Shown here piece after piece: positions 26,435-36,357 of a stretch of DNA of 64,000 bases. How positions within the stretch are numbered: position 1 is the first letter of the stretch; each line of letters begins with the position of its first letter. Both the position numbers and the translations under genes were made by a program. The notes beneath the pieces are model-generated. The model was not told where the DNA came from. It was given only the letters and a program-made list of their open reading frames with translations, and searched no databases. The DNA comes from Pseudofrankia inefficax (GTDB lineage Bacteria > Actinomycetota > Actinomycetes > Frankiales > Frankiaceae): positions 1,426,001 through 1,490,000 of the forward strand of contig NC_014666.1 of NCBI RefSeq assembly GCF_000166135.1. The letters are read 5' to 3'.

Positions 26435-27955
26435 ATGCCCGCTCCGACGTCCGCTGGTTCCTCAGTCCCCACGTTGCCCCCTGACCTGCAGTCTCTGCGC
26501 GCCACAGCGGTAGAGGTGCTGCGCGGCAACGACCTTGGCGACGTCACCAGGCCGTCCCCCACCCTGTATCCACACCAGTGGCTGTGGGACTCATGTTTCA
26601 TCGCGATCGGGCTGCGCCACATCGACCCGGCCCGGGCCGCGGCCGAGGTGCTCTCGCTGCTGCGCGGCCAGTGGCCGAACGGCATGATCCCGCACGTGAT
26701 CTTCGCCGAGGTCGACGACTTCTACCACGCCGGCCCGCAGCGGTGGCGGATCGACCGGGTCACCACGACGGCGTCGGGCGCGCTGAGCACCGGCATCACC
26801 CAGCCGCCGATGATCGCGGAGGCCGCCCTGCGGGTCGGCGAGATGCTCGACCCGAAGGCCCGCGCGGACTTCTACCGGGCCCTGCTGCCCGGCCTGATCC
26901 GCTTCCACGAGTTCCTGCACTTCGAGCGTGACCCGGATGACGACGGCCTGGTCACGCTGGTGCACTCCTGGGAGTCGGGGATGGACAACACCCCGCCCTG
27001 GATGGAGGCGACGCTTCCGATCACGCCGCGCCGGGTGAACGTGCTCAAGCGGCTGGGCGCCGCGGAGGCGCTGGACGCGATGCGGCGGGACTCCAAGGAG
27101 GTCCCGGCGGAGGAGCGTCTCACCTCGGCCGAGCTCTTCACCCTCTACCGGGTGGTCCGGGAACTGCGCCGCAGCGGGTACGCCTTCCGGAACATCCGGG
27201 AGACCGATGTGCCGCTCGTGCAGGACGTCGCGTTCAACGCGATCCTCGTCCGGGCCGACGACCATCTGGTCGAGATCGCCGCCGAGGCCGGCGTGAAGCT
27301 GTCCAGGCGGCTGACCCGTCAGATGCGCCGCTGCCGCGAGGCGATGGAGCGGCTCTGGTCGTCCTCGACCTACTACAGCCGTGACTTCCGGACCGGCGAG
27401 CTGCTGCGTCACGAGACCGTCGGCGGTTTCCTGCCGCTGTACGCGGGCGTCGTTCCCGAGGACCGGGTCGACGTGCTGGTCAAGGCGATGACCTCGCCGC
27501 GGTACTGGCCCCGCTACGGCGTCGCGAGCGTTCCCGCCGACGACCCGGTGTTCGAGCCGCGCTGCTACTGGCAGGGGCCGGTCTGGATCAACATCAACTG
27601 GCTGCTCGCCGACGGCCTGGAGCGCTACGGCCGTCTGGACGCGGCGCGCGAGCTGCGCGCGAACGTGCTGAACCTGATCGTCAACTCGGGGGAGATGTTC
27701 GAGTACTACTCCCCGCTGGACGGCTCGGGCGCCGGCAGTAACAGCTTCTCGTGGACCGCGGCGCTGCTGGTCGACCTGCTGGCCCGCGAGGACCTGCCGG
27801 AGATCCAGGCCGTGGCGGCGCGGATGGCGGGCGGGCGCGAGGGCGTCACCGGGGTGCCGGGCGCCCGGCGGGCGGGCGACGACGCGCTGCTCGGCCGGTC
27901 CGCCGGAACCGGGGCTCGCGGCGGTGCCGGGGGCGTGGACGGCGAGAACGGCTGA
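26435..27955 (+). CDS. GH63-like glycoside hydrolase, possibly glucosylglycerate hydrolase
   Basis: A 506-residue (alpha/alpha)6-barrel hydrolase of the GH63/MGH type. Recognisable blocks are YPHQWLWDSCFIAIGLRHID, GQWPNGMIPHVIF, HSWESGMDNTPPWM, YWQGPVWININWLL and EYYSPLDGSGAGSNSFSWT. The Asp of the GMDN segment and a late Glu are the likely catalytic acids by analogy with bacterial mannosylglycerate/glucosylglycerate hydrolases. Mycobacterial homologs release glucose from glucosylglycerate after nitrogen starvation; the same substrate is possible here but not shown. The last 50 residues are a low-complexity Gly/Ala/Arg tail. It appears monocistronic and ends at a small palindrome. Confidence 0.85.
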   Translation: MPAPTSAGSSVPTLPPDLQSLRATAVEVLRGNDLGDVTRPSPTLYPHQWLWDSCFIAIGLRHIDPARAAAEVLSLLRGQWPNGMIPHVIFAEVDDFYHAGPQRWRIDRVTTTASGALSTGITQPPMIAEAALRVGEMLDPKARADFYRALLPGLIRFHEFLHFERDPDDDGLVTLVHSWESGMDNTPPWMEATLPITPRRVNVLKRLGAAEALDAMRRDSKEVPAEERLTSAELFTLYRVVRELRRSGYAFRNIRETDVPLVQDVAFNAILVRADDHLVEIAAEAGVKLSRRLTRQMRRCREAMERLWSSSTYYSRDFRTGELLRHETVGGFLPLYAGVVPEDRVDVLVKAMTSPRYWPRYGVASVPADDPVFEPRCYWQGPVWININWLLADGLERYGRLDAARELRANVLNLIVNSGEMFEYYSPLDGSGAGSNSFSWTAALLVDLLAREDLPEIQAVAARMAGGREGVTGVPGARRAGDDALLGRSAGTGARGGAGGVDGENG

Positions 27956-27964
27956 GCCACGGGG

Positions 27965-27980
27965 GCTCGGCGCGCCGAGC
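27965..27980. terminator. 16-bp palindrome after the GH63 gene
   Basis: GCTCGGCGCGCCGAGC is a perfect palindrome 10 bp after the stop. It may act as a terminator hairpin. Confidence 0.4.
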
Positions 27981-28408
27981 GGTCACGGACCCGGTGTGGG
28001 GTGGATCACAAATGCGGAGTCGTTACACGCCGTGCGGAGGGTACTCCGTCTGATGCTGGACGTGTGACGCTCGAAGGTGGGACGGCAACCGTCTACACGT
28101 GACGTGTGTTTCTGTGCAGAGGGTGCCGCCCCAACCGCGAGGCGTTGTGAAAAGCGTCCGAGGGGCGTGTGCTGTAGGGAAGAACTGCCTAGATAGTTCG
28201 TCGTTTCAGCCACAACGGCCGATCGGCGGGGTAGTCTTCGCGACAAGCGAGTACAGCGTCCCGAGGTCGAGGGTCTACACTGCGGCGTAGGCCCGGCGTT
28301 CGCTGCCGTCCGGCTGTGCCTGCGCGGGGAATCGGTTCGCGTCGTCAGACGTTACCTCCACGTGCAAGGACGACGACCCACTCGCACCGACCTTCGGATC
28401 TATCACTG
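27981..28408. other. Long leader region of the sigma-factor gene
   Basis: About 430 bp without a gene. A TACACT hexamer near 28275 (GTCTACACTG) could be a -10 element. A long leader with several promoters is usual for hrdB-type genes. Confidence 0.4.
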
Positions 28409-29683
<1,275 letters not shown>

Positions 29684-29696
29684 CAAGAGCTAGTCG

Positions 29697-29728
29697 AAGG
29701 CCCGTCCCCACACAGGGGGACGGGCCTT
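29697..29728 (+). terminator. Intrinsic terminator of the sigma-factor gene
   Basis: The stem AAGGCCCGTCCCC pairs with GGGGACGGGCCTT around a short ACACAG loop, followed by CTTCGTTT. It lies 13 bp after the stop. Confidence 0.9.
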
Positions 29729-29871
29729 CTTCGTTTGCACCCCGGCCCCATTCGCGACGCGCAGCGGCAGGCGCCCGTGAGCGGAGGAGGACGCGGCGCG
29801 GAGGTCCCTTGGGAGCGAAGCGAGCAAGGGACCTCCGCGCCGCGCCCGGACGGAGCGAACCAGAAACCCCC

Positions 29872-31890
29872 CTATCGGATGAACGGGGCAAGTGCCTCGG
29901 GGTTGGCGATGGCGGCGAGGCTGACGGCGCGGTCGAGGGGGACTCCGGCCAGGAGGCGCTTGACCGGGACCTCCAGCTTCTTGCCGGTCAGTGTGCGGGG
30001 GACGTCGAGGATCTCGATCACGCGGTCGGGCACGTGCCGGGGGGAGAGCTCGGCGCGGATCTCGGCCTTGAGCGCGGCCGCCCGTTGCTCGGTCAGCGTG
30101 CCTCGCCTGGTCATCACGACGAACAGCAGCAGCTGGCCGGCCTGGCGCGGGCCCGCCGAGGTGTCGACGACCAGGCTGTCGCGCACGCCGTCGGACCGCT
30201 CCACCACCCGGTAGAGCTCGGCGGTGCCCAGCCGGATGCCGCCACGGTTGAGGGTCGCGTCCGAGCGGCCCTCGACGACCACGCCACCGGACGGGGTCAG
30301 CCGGGCGAAGTCGCCGTGCCGCCAGACTCCGGGGTACGTCGAGTAGTAGCTGTCCCGCAGCCGGGAGCCGTCCCGGTCGCCCCAGAACAGCAGCGGCATG
30401 GACGGCATCGGCGCCGTCACCACCAGCTCGCCGACCTCGTCGACCAGCGGTTTGCCCGCCTCGTCGAAGACGTCGACCGCGCAGCCGAGCGCCCGGCCGC
30501 CCATCTCGCCGGCGCGCACCGGGGTGGTCGGCAGCGCGGCGGCCAGCGGCCCGCACACGTCGGTGCCGCCGCTGATCGAGGTGAGCAGGACGTCGGGCTT
30601 CACCGAGTCGTACACCCAGGCATAGCCGTCGGTGGACAGCGGCGAGCCGGTGGAGCCGACGGTCCGCAGCGTCGACATGTCGGCGACGACGCAGGGGGAC
30701 AGGCCCTTGCCCAGGCAGTCGTGGATGAACGCGGCCGACACCCCCAGGCAGGTCAGCTCCAGGGCCTCGACCAGCCGCCACAGCGTGGAGTTGTCCGGGA
30801 ACGTCGGGCTGCCGTCATAGAGGACGATCGTCGAGCCGACCAGCATGCCGGAGATGAGAAAGTTCCACATCATCCAGCCGGTTGTGGTGAACCAGCAGAA
30901 TCGATCGTCCGGGCCCAGATCGAGGTGTAGCGCCAGGGATTTGAGGTGCTCGAGGAGGATTCCGCCGTGGCTGTGCACGATGGGCTTCGGAAGGCCGGTC
31001 GTGCCGGACGAGTAGAGAATCCACAACGGCGCGGCGAACGGCATCGGCTCGAAGGTCGGGGTCTCTTCCAGGCCGATCACGAGCTCGTCCCACCAGGTCA
31101 TCCCGGGCAGCCGCATCCGGATCGCGCGCTCGACGACATCGGCGGCCACGTAGGGCACGACGACGGTGGCGGCCAGTTCCGGCAGCGACTCCACGAGCTC
31201 GCCGATGTTGTGCAGGATGTCGTGCGGCGTGCCGTTGTAGGTGTAGCCGTCGACGACGATCAGTACCTTCGGGGCGATCTGGCTGAAACGGTCGGCCAGC
31301 CCGGAGGGGCCGAAATCCGGCGAGCAGCTCGACCAGACGGCGCCGATGCTGGCAGTGGCGAGCATCGCGATCACCGCGTGCGCGCAGTTCGGCAAAACCG
31401 CCGCGACCCGGTCGCCGCGATGAACGCCCAGCCTGCGTAGTCCGGCAGCGCACCGGGCGACCTGGCGGCGCATCTCGTCCCAGGACAGCACGACCGTGGC
31501 CGCGTCCTCCCGGATCGCGATCACCGCGGGCTCCGGGCCCCGGCGGCCGAGCGCGTTCTCGGCGTAGTTCACCTTCGCGCCCGGGAACCAGGTGGCGCCG
31601 GGCATCCGGGCATTGGCCAGCGCCGGGCCGTCGCCGCGCTCGCCGCGCAGGCCGCAGAAGGTCCAGATCGAGTCCCAGAACGGGCCCAGCTCGGTGGCCG
31701 ACCAGCGCCACAGCTCGTGCTCGTCGGCGAACCGCTTCCCGTACTCGGCGGCGACGAACTCCCGGTAGTGCGTCACGCCGGAGTCGCGGACCCGTTCCGG
31801 CGAGGGTTCCCAGAGCAGCGATCCCTCACGGACCCCCTCGTTGGGCCCATCCGCGCCGTCGGGGGTCTGCGTGTACTGGTTGCCCGCCAC
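29872..31890 (-). CDS. aacS: Acetoacetyl-CoA synthetase
   Basis: AacS activates acetoacetate with ATP and CoA. The 672-residue protein has the ACAS N-terminal domain (GATWFPGAKVNYAENALGRR), the AMP-binding core (WILYSSGTTGLPKPIVHSHG), SISGGTDVCG, and a C-terminal domain ending in TGKKLEVPVKRLL. The Gly-Lys-Lys near 636-638 is the position acetylated in the Streptomyces lividans enzyme. The GTG at 31890 begins MAGNQYTQTPDG; the frame is open to 33435 but only as antisense of acuC. It is divergent from acuC-patA, which encode a deacetylase and the type of acetyltransferase known to act on AacS. Confidence 0.93.
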   Translation of the reverse strand: MAGNQYTQTPDGADGPNEGVREGSLLWEPSPERVRDSGVTHYREFVAAEYGKRFADEHELWRWSATELGPFWDSIWTFCGLRGERGDGPALANARMPGATWFPGAKVNYAENALGRRGPEPAVIAIREDAATVVLSWDEMRRQVARCAAGLRRLGVHRGDRVAAVLPNCAHAVIAMLATASIGAVWSSCSPDFGPSGLADRFSQIAPKVLIVVDGYTYNGTPHDILHNIGELVESLPELAATVVVPYVAADVVERAIRMRLPGMTWWDELVIGLEETPTFEPMPFAAPLWILYSSGTTGLPKPIVHSHGGILLEHLKSLALHLDLGPDDRFCWFTTTGWMMWNFLISGMLVGSTIVLYDGSPTFPDNSTLWRLVEALELTCLGVSAAFIHDCLGKGLSPCVVADMSTLRTVGSTGSPLSTDGYAWVYDSVKPDVLLTSISGGTDVCGPLAAALPTTPVRAGEMGGRALGCAVDVFDEAGKPLVDEVGELVVTAPMPSMPLLFWGDRDGSRLRDSYYSTYPGVWRHGDFARLTPSGGVVVEGRSDATLNRGGIRLGTAELYRVVERSDGVRDSLVVDTSAGPRQAGQLLLFVVMTRRGTLTEQRAAALKAEIRAELSPRHVPDRVIEILDVPRTLTGKKLEVPVKRLLAGVPLDRAVSLAAIANPEALAPFIR

Positions 31891-32157
31891 CCGACCGACC
31901 CTAGTGAATCGGAGCCGACATTCCATCGCTCGCCACCACACACCGGGCGGGAAGTAATCTCCCACGCTTCTGCGGCCACCCGGTTCAAACAGGTCGTAGC
32001 GCCCTGGAAACCCCGCGCAATGGCCGGGCCCGGCCTCGGGACGGAACGGGCGGGCTCCGTCACCCGCGGGGCGGCCGGTGACCGCCGGTCGCGGGTGATG
32101 ACCGGGCGCCACGCCAGGTCCGCTCCACGCCAGGCACGAGAGAGCTACCGTCGCGGT

Positions 32158-33462
32158 ATGGACGCGAGCGGCGGCGAATCCGGCGAGCCGGTGGAGCCGG
32201 GCCCCGAGCCGGCGGAGTCCGGGCGGGACACGCTGGTGGTCTGGGATGACGGCATGCTCGGGTACGACTTCGGCCCGCACCACCCGATGCACCCGGTGCG
32301 CCTCGCGCTGACCATGGACCTGGCGGCGCGGACCGGCGTGCTCGCCACCCCGGGCCTGACGAGGGCCGGCGGGTCGCTCGCGACCGACCAGCTGATCGAG
32401 CTGGTCCACGACCCCGCCTACGTCGCCGCCGTCCGCCACGTCGGCGCACCCGGCGGCGGCAACCCACGGCTGGCCGCGATGTTCGCGCTCGGCACCTCCG
32501 ACAACCCGGTGTTCCGCGGCATGCACGAGGCCGCGGCGACGGCGACCGGCGCGACCCTGACGGCTGCCAGGGCGGTCTGGTCGGGCACCCACCGGCACGC
32601 GGTGACGATCGCCGGCGGCCTGCACCACGCGATGCGGGCCGGCGCGAGCGGCTTCTGCGTCTACAACGACCCGGCCGTCGCGATCGCCTGGCTGCTGGCC
32701 AACGGGGCCAGCCGGGTCGCCTACGTCGACGTCGACGTCCACCACGGCGACGGGGTCCAGAACGCCTTCTACGACGACCCGCGGGTGCTGACGATCTCCC
32801 TGCACCAGTCGGGCCGGACGCTGTTCCCCGGCACCGGCTTCCCGCGGGAGAGCGGCGCCGGTGACGGCGAGGGCACGGCGGTGAACGTCGCGTTGCCGCC
32901 CGGCACCGACGACGCCGGCTGGCTGCGCGCGTTCTCCGGGGTCGTGCCGGTGCTGCTGCGCCAGTTCCGTCCGGACGTGCTGGTCACCCAGCACGGCTGC
33001 GACACCCACGCGCTCGACCCGCTGGCCGACCTGCGCCTGACCGTGGACGGCCAGCGGGCCTCCTACCTGGCCCTGCACGAGCTGGCCCACGAGGTCGCCG
33101 GCGGTCGCTGGGTCGCCTGCGGCGGCGGTGGGTACGCGCTGGACACGGTGGTCCCGCGGGCCTGGACGCACCTGCTGGCGATCGCGGCGCACGCGCCGGT
33201 GCCGGTCGAGCGCGCGCTGCCGACCGAGTGGCGTGAGGCGGCGCCCGGCCGGGTCAACGTCGCCACCGGGCGGGGGCCGGCGCAGGACGACGCGGCCGTC
33301 GACGCGATGCCGACCGCGTTCGGCGACGGCGGCGGTCCCGTCACCTACCGCGGCTGGGACGCCGGCGAGGGAGACCCGGACGACCCGCTGGACCGGGCGG
33401 TCGCCGAGACCCGCCGCGAGATCCTGCCGCTGCATGGTCTCGACCCGTGGCGAGACCGCTGA
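32158..33462 (+). CDS. acuC: AcuC-type lysine deacetylase (class I HDAC fold)
   Basis: A 434-residue zinc-dependent deacetylase. The active-site signatures are GGLHHAMRAGASGFCVYND, VDVDVHHGDGVQNAFY and the late GGGGYALDTV with the conserved Tyr. In Bacillus, AcuC removes acetyl groups from acetyl-CoA synthetase. Here it is divergent from aacS and overlaps patA by 16 bp, so the writer and the eraser of the same modification are translationally coupled. ATG at 32158 is the best start; a Gly/Glu/Pro-rich N-terminal tail of about 25 residues precedes the fold. Confidence 0.94.
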   Translation: MDASGGESGEPVEPGPEPAESGRDTLVVWDDGMLGYDFGPHHPMHPVRLALTMDLAARTGVLATPGLTRAGGSLATDQLIELVHDPAYVAAVRHVGAPGGGNPRLAAMFALGTSDNPVFRGMHEAAATATGATLTAARAVWSGTHRHAVTIAGGLHHAMRAGASGFCVYNDPAVAIAWLLANGASRVAYVDVDVHHGDGVQNAFYDDPRVLTISLHQSGRTLFPGTGFPRESGAGDGEGTAVNVALPPGTDDAGWLRAFSGVVPVLLRQFRPDVLVTQHGCDTHALDPLADLRLTVDGQRASYLALHELAHEVAGGRWVACGGGGYALDTVVPRAWTHLLAIAAHAPVPVERALPTEWREAAPGRVNVATGRGPAQDDAAVDAMPTAFGDGGGPVTYRGWDAGEGDPDDPLDRAVAETRREILPLHGLDPWRDR

Positions 33463-36083
33463 GCGCCGTGGGGTACCCGGCCGGCTGGGAAGCCGACGTG
33501 ATCCTCTCCGACGGGGGCACCGCGCACATCCGGCCGATCCTGGCCAGCGACGGGCCCCGGCTGCTGGACTTCTGGGACCGGCTGTCGGAGCGGTCGATCT
33601 ACCTGCGGTTCTTCGGGGTGCGCCGTGGCCTGTCGCCGGCGGACGTCGAGCGGTTCACCGTGGTCGACCAGTCGGTGCGCGGGGCCCTGATCGCGCTCAT
33701 CGGCGAGGACATGGTCGCGCTCGCCCACTGGGAGGGGACCCCGGCGCCCCCCGAGGACGGCGCCTCGCTGCCGGTCGCCCGGTCCGGTCCGGACGTCGAG
33801 GCGCCGGTCCGCCCCGCGCCGGCCGCCGAGGTCGCCTTCCTGGTCGAGGACGCGCAGCAGGGCCGCGGCGTCGGTTCGGTGCTGCTGGAGCACCTGGCGG
33901 CGGCGGCGTGGGAGCGCGGCGTGCGCCGGTTCGACGCGGACGTGCTCGCCGAGAACCAGACCATGGTGCGGGTGTTCCTGGACGCCGGCTACAAGGTCTC
34001 CCGGCGGTGGGACTCCGGCGCGGTCCGGCTGTCGTTCGACATCGAGCCGACGCAGATGTCCGTCGACGTGATGCGGGCCCGCGAGCATCGGGCCGAGGCC
34101 GCGTCGATCGGCCGGCTGCTGCGCCCCCGCGCGGTGGCGGTCCTCGGCGCGTCCCGGCGCCCCGGCGCGACCGGCAACGCGGTGCTGCGCAACCTGCTGG
34201 ACGGCGGGTTCGCCGGCCCGGTCTACCCGGTGAACCCGGCGGCCGCGGCGGACCCGGGCGCGGTCTCGTCGGTCCGGGCCTTCGCGCGGGTCGAGGACAT
34301 CGACGGCCCGGTCGACCTCGCGGTGCTGTGCGTGCCACCCGCCGAGACCACGGAGGTCGTCGAGGCCTGCGGGCGCCACGGCGTGCGCGGCCTGGTCGTG
34401 ATCACCGACCTGCGCGACGAGCCGGCCGAGGCGACGCTCGCCGCCGCCGCGCGCGCCGCCGGGATGCGAGTGGTCGGACCTGCGAGCCTCGGCATCCAGA
34501 ACCCCGCCGCGGGGCTGAATGCGTCGTTGACGGGTCAGATGCCGCCACCCGGACGGATCGGGTGCTATTCGCAGTCCGGGCCGCTGGGGACCGCGATGCT
34601 GACCGCGGCGGAGACCCGCGGTCTGGGCATGTCGGTCTTCGTCTCGGCCGGCGACCGCGCCGACATCTCGGGCAACGACATGCTGCAGTACTGGGAGGAC
34701 GACCCGGCGACCGAGGTCGCGCTGCTGCACCTGGAGACGTTCGGCAACCCGCGCAAGTTCGCCCGGCTGGCCCGCCGGGTCGGGCGCAGGACCCCGGTGG
34801 TGGTCGTGCGGGCCGGGCGTTCTGAGCTGGACAGCGCGCTGCTGCGGCAGGCCGGCGTGATCTCCGTGGACCGGGTGTCGGCCGGCTTCGACGTCGCGCA
34901 GCTGCTCGCCAGCCAGCCGCTGCCGCGGGGCCGGCGGGTGACCGTCATCGGCGACTCGCGCGCGCTGGTCCGGCTCACCGTCGAGGCGGCGGAGGCCGCC
35001 GGTCTCACCGTCGAGTCCGTCCTGCTGAAGCTCGGCAGCGCCCCGGAGCCGTTCGCGGCGGCCATGCGGACCGCGGCCGCGACCTCGGACGCGCTGATGG
35101 TCACCGTCGCCCCGCTGCCGCCGCAGCCGGTCGTGCCACTGGCCGTCGCCGTCGCGGCCGCCGCGGCGACGCTGGACATCCCGGTTCTCGCGGGCGTGCT
35201 CGGCGGGACCCGGATCCCGGAGCTGGGCGCCGTGCCGGCCTACCCGTCGCCGGAGGGAGCGGTCGCCGCGCTGCGCCAGGTGGTCTCCTACGCCCGCTGG
35301 CGATCCCGGCCGCTGGGGGCCGTCCCACCGCTGGAGGCCGACCTCGACGCGGCCCGCGCGCTGGTCGCCGGCCGGTCCGGGCCTCTCGACGACGAGGCGG
35401 GCACCGCGCTGCTGGCCTGCTACGGCGTCGAGGTCGAGCCGATGGTCAAGGTCGACAGCGCGGACGCCGCCGTCGAGGCGGCGAGCCGGCTCGGCTGGCC
35501 GGCGGTGCTGAAGGCCCGCTCCCGGCCCTACCGGCACCGTCCGGAGCTGGGCGGACAGCGGCTCGGGCTGCTGGACGAGGCGGCGGTGCGGGCCGCCTGG
35601 GCCTCGCTGCGCGACCGGGTCGGGCCGGACGCGCCGCTGGTCGTGCAGCGGCAGGCCGCGACCGGGGTTCCCGTCGTGCTCGGCTCGGAGGAACACCCCA
35701 GGTACGGCCCGCTGGTGTCGTTCGGGCTCGCGGGCCCGACGACCGACCTGCTCGGCGACCGGGCGTACCACATCCTGCCGCTCACGGACGTGGACGCGGA
35801 ACGGCTGGTGTCGTCGGTGCGGGCCGCGCCCCTGCTGTCCGGGTACCGCGGCTCCGAGCCGGTGGACGTGGCCGCGCTGCGGGAGCTGATCCTGCGGCTG
35901 GCCCGGCTGGCCGACGACCTGCCGGACGTGGCCCGGCTGATGCTGGACCCGGTGATCGTGTCCGTGCGCGGCGTGACGGTGCTGTCGGCCGAGGTCGTCG
36001 CCGGGCCGCCGCCGCGGCGCGCGGACGCCGGGCCCCGGCGCTACTGGACGGCTCCGGTCCGGGCCGTCGACCCGATCTCCTGA
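33447..36083 (+). CDS. patA: Protein acetyltransferase PatA: N-terminal GNAT fused to NDP-forming acyl-CoA synthetase
   Basis: An 878-residue two-part protein. The GNAT domain is residues 20-210, with the acetyl-CoA loop QQGRGVGSVLLEHL near 137-150. An NDP-forming acyl-CoA synthetase region follows (CoA-binding AVAVLGASRRPGATGNAVLR, GCYSQSGPLGTAM, then a C-terminal ATP-grasp-like part). The catalytic His of active ligases is not apparent: the SGPLG site reads GCYSQSGPLGTAM and the ATP-grasp motifs are weak. S. lividans PatA has the same GNAT-first order and acetylates AacS. The GTG start lies inside the acuC 3' end. Confidence 0.92.
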   Translation: MARPLSAVGYPAGWEADVILSDGGTAHIRPILASDGPRLLDFWDRLSERSIYLRFFGVRRGLSPADVERFTVVDQSVRGALIALIGEDMVALAHWEGTPAPPEDGASLPVARSGPDVEAPVRPAPAAEVAFLVEDAQQGRGVGSVLLEHLAAAAWERGVRRFDADVLAENQTMVRVFLDAGYKVSRRWDSGAVRLSFDIEPTQMSVDVMRAREHRAEAASIGRLLRPRAVAVLGASRRPGATGNAVLRNLLDGGFAGPVYPVNPAAAADPGAVSSVRAFARVEDIDGPVDLAVLCVPPAETTEVVEACGRHGVRGLVVITDLRDEPAEATLAAAARAAGMRVVGPASLGIQNPAAGLNASLTGQMPPPGRIGCYSQSGPLGTAMLTAAETRGLGMSVFVSAGDRADISGNDMLQYWEDDPATEVALLHLETFGNPRKFARLARRVGRRTPVVVVRAGRSELDSALLRQAGVISVDRVSAGFDVAQLLASQPLPRGRRVTVIGDSRALVRLTVEAAEAAGLTVESVLLKLGSAPEPFAAAMRTAAATSDALMVTVAPLPPQPVVPLAVAVAAAAATLDIPVLAGVLGGTRIPELGAVPAYPSPEGAVAALRQVVSYARWRSRPLGAVPPLEADLDAARALVAGRSGPLDDEAGTALLACYGVEVEPMVKVDSADAAVEAASRLGWPAVLKARSRPYRHRPELGGQRLGLLDEAAVRAAWASLRDRVGPDAPLVVQRQAATGVPVVLGSEEHPRYGPLVSFGLAGPTTDLLGDRAYHILPLTDVDAERLVSSVRAAPLLSGYRGSEPVDVAALRELILRLARLADDLPDVARLMLDPVIVSVRGVTVLSAEVVAGPPPRRADAGPRRYWTAPVRAVDPIS

Positions 36084-36357
36084 CGGTCGCTCGCCGCGCG
36101 CCGCCGGCAGTCAGGAGCGTCACATTCATCCGCCGGGCCCCGGCGGATGGGTCGCTACCCGTCGTCGTAATGTCCCATTCGGTGAGAACCGGGCCGCGAA
36201 CCGGCGCAAACCGGCTTTCCGGCTGCGCTTCGTGGCGGCCTGGGTCGGCTGCCAGCGCTGCTCGGACCGCTTGTGAAGGGCCGGGCAGAACGCCGGCCAG
36301 CGGCAGGGTTCGGCCCGGTTCCACACAACATGTTCCCACCGTCGACAATTGGGACCC

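Noticed and set aside
28170-28215. SigR-type promoter before the sigma-factor gene
   Set aside because: A GGGAAG and GTT pair exists, but the spacing does not fit the known consensus.
31891-33435. Upstream extension of the aacS frame
   Set aside because: It runs antisense through acuC, and the normal AacS N-terminus starts at 31890.
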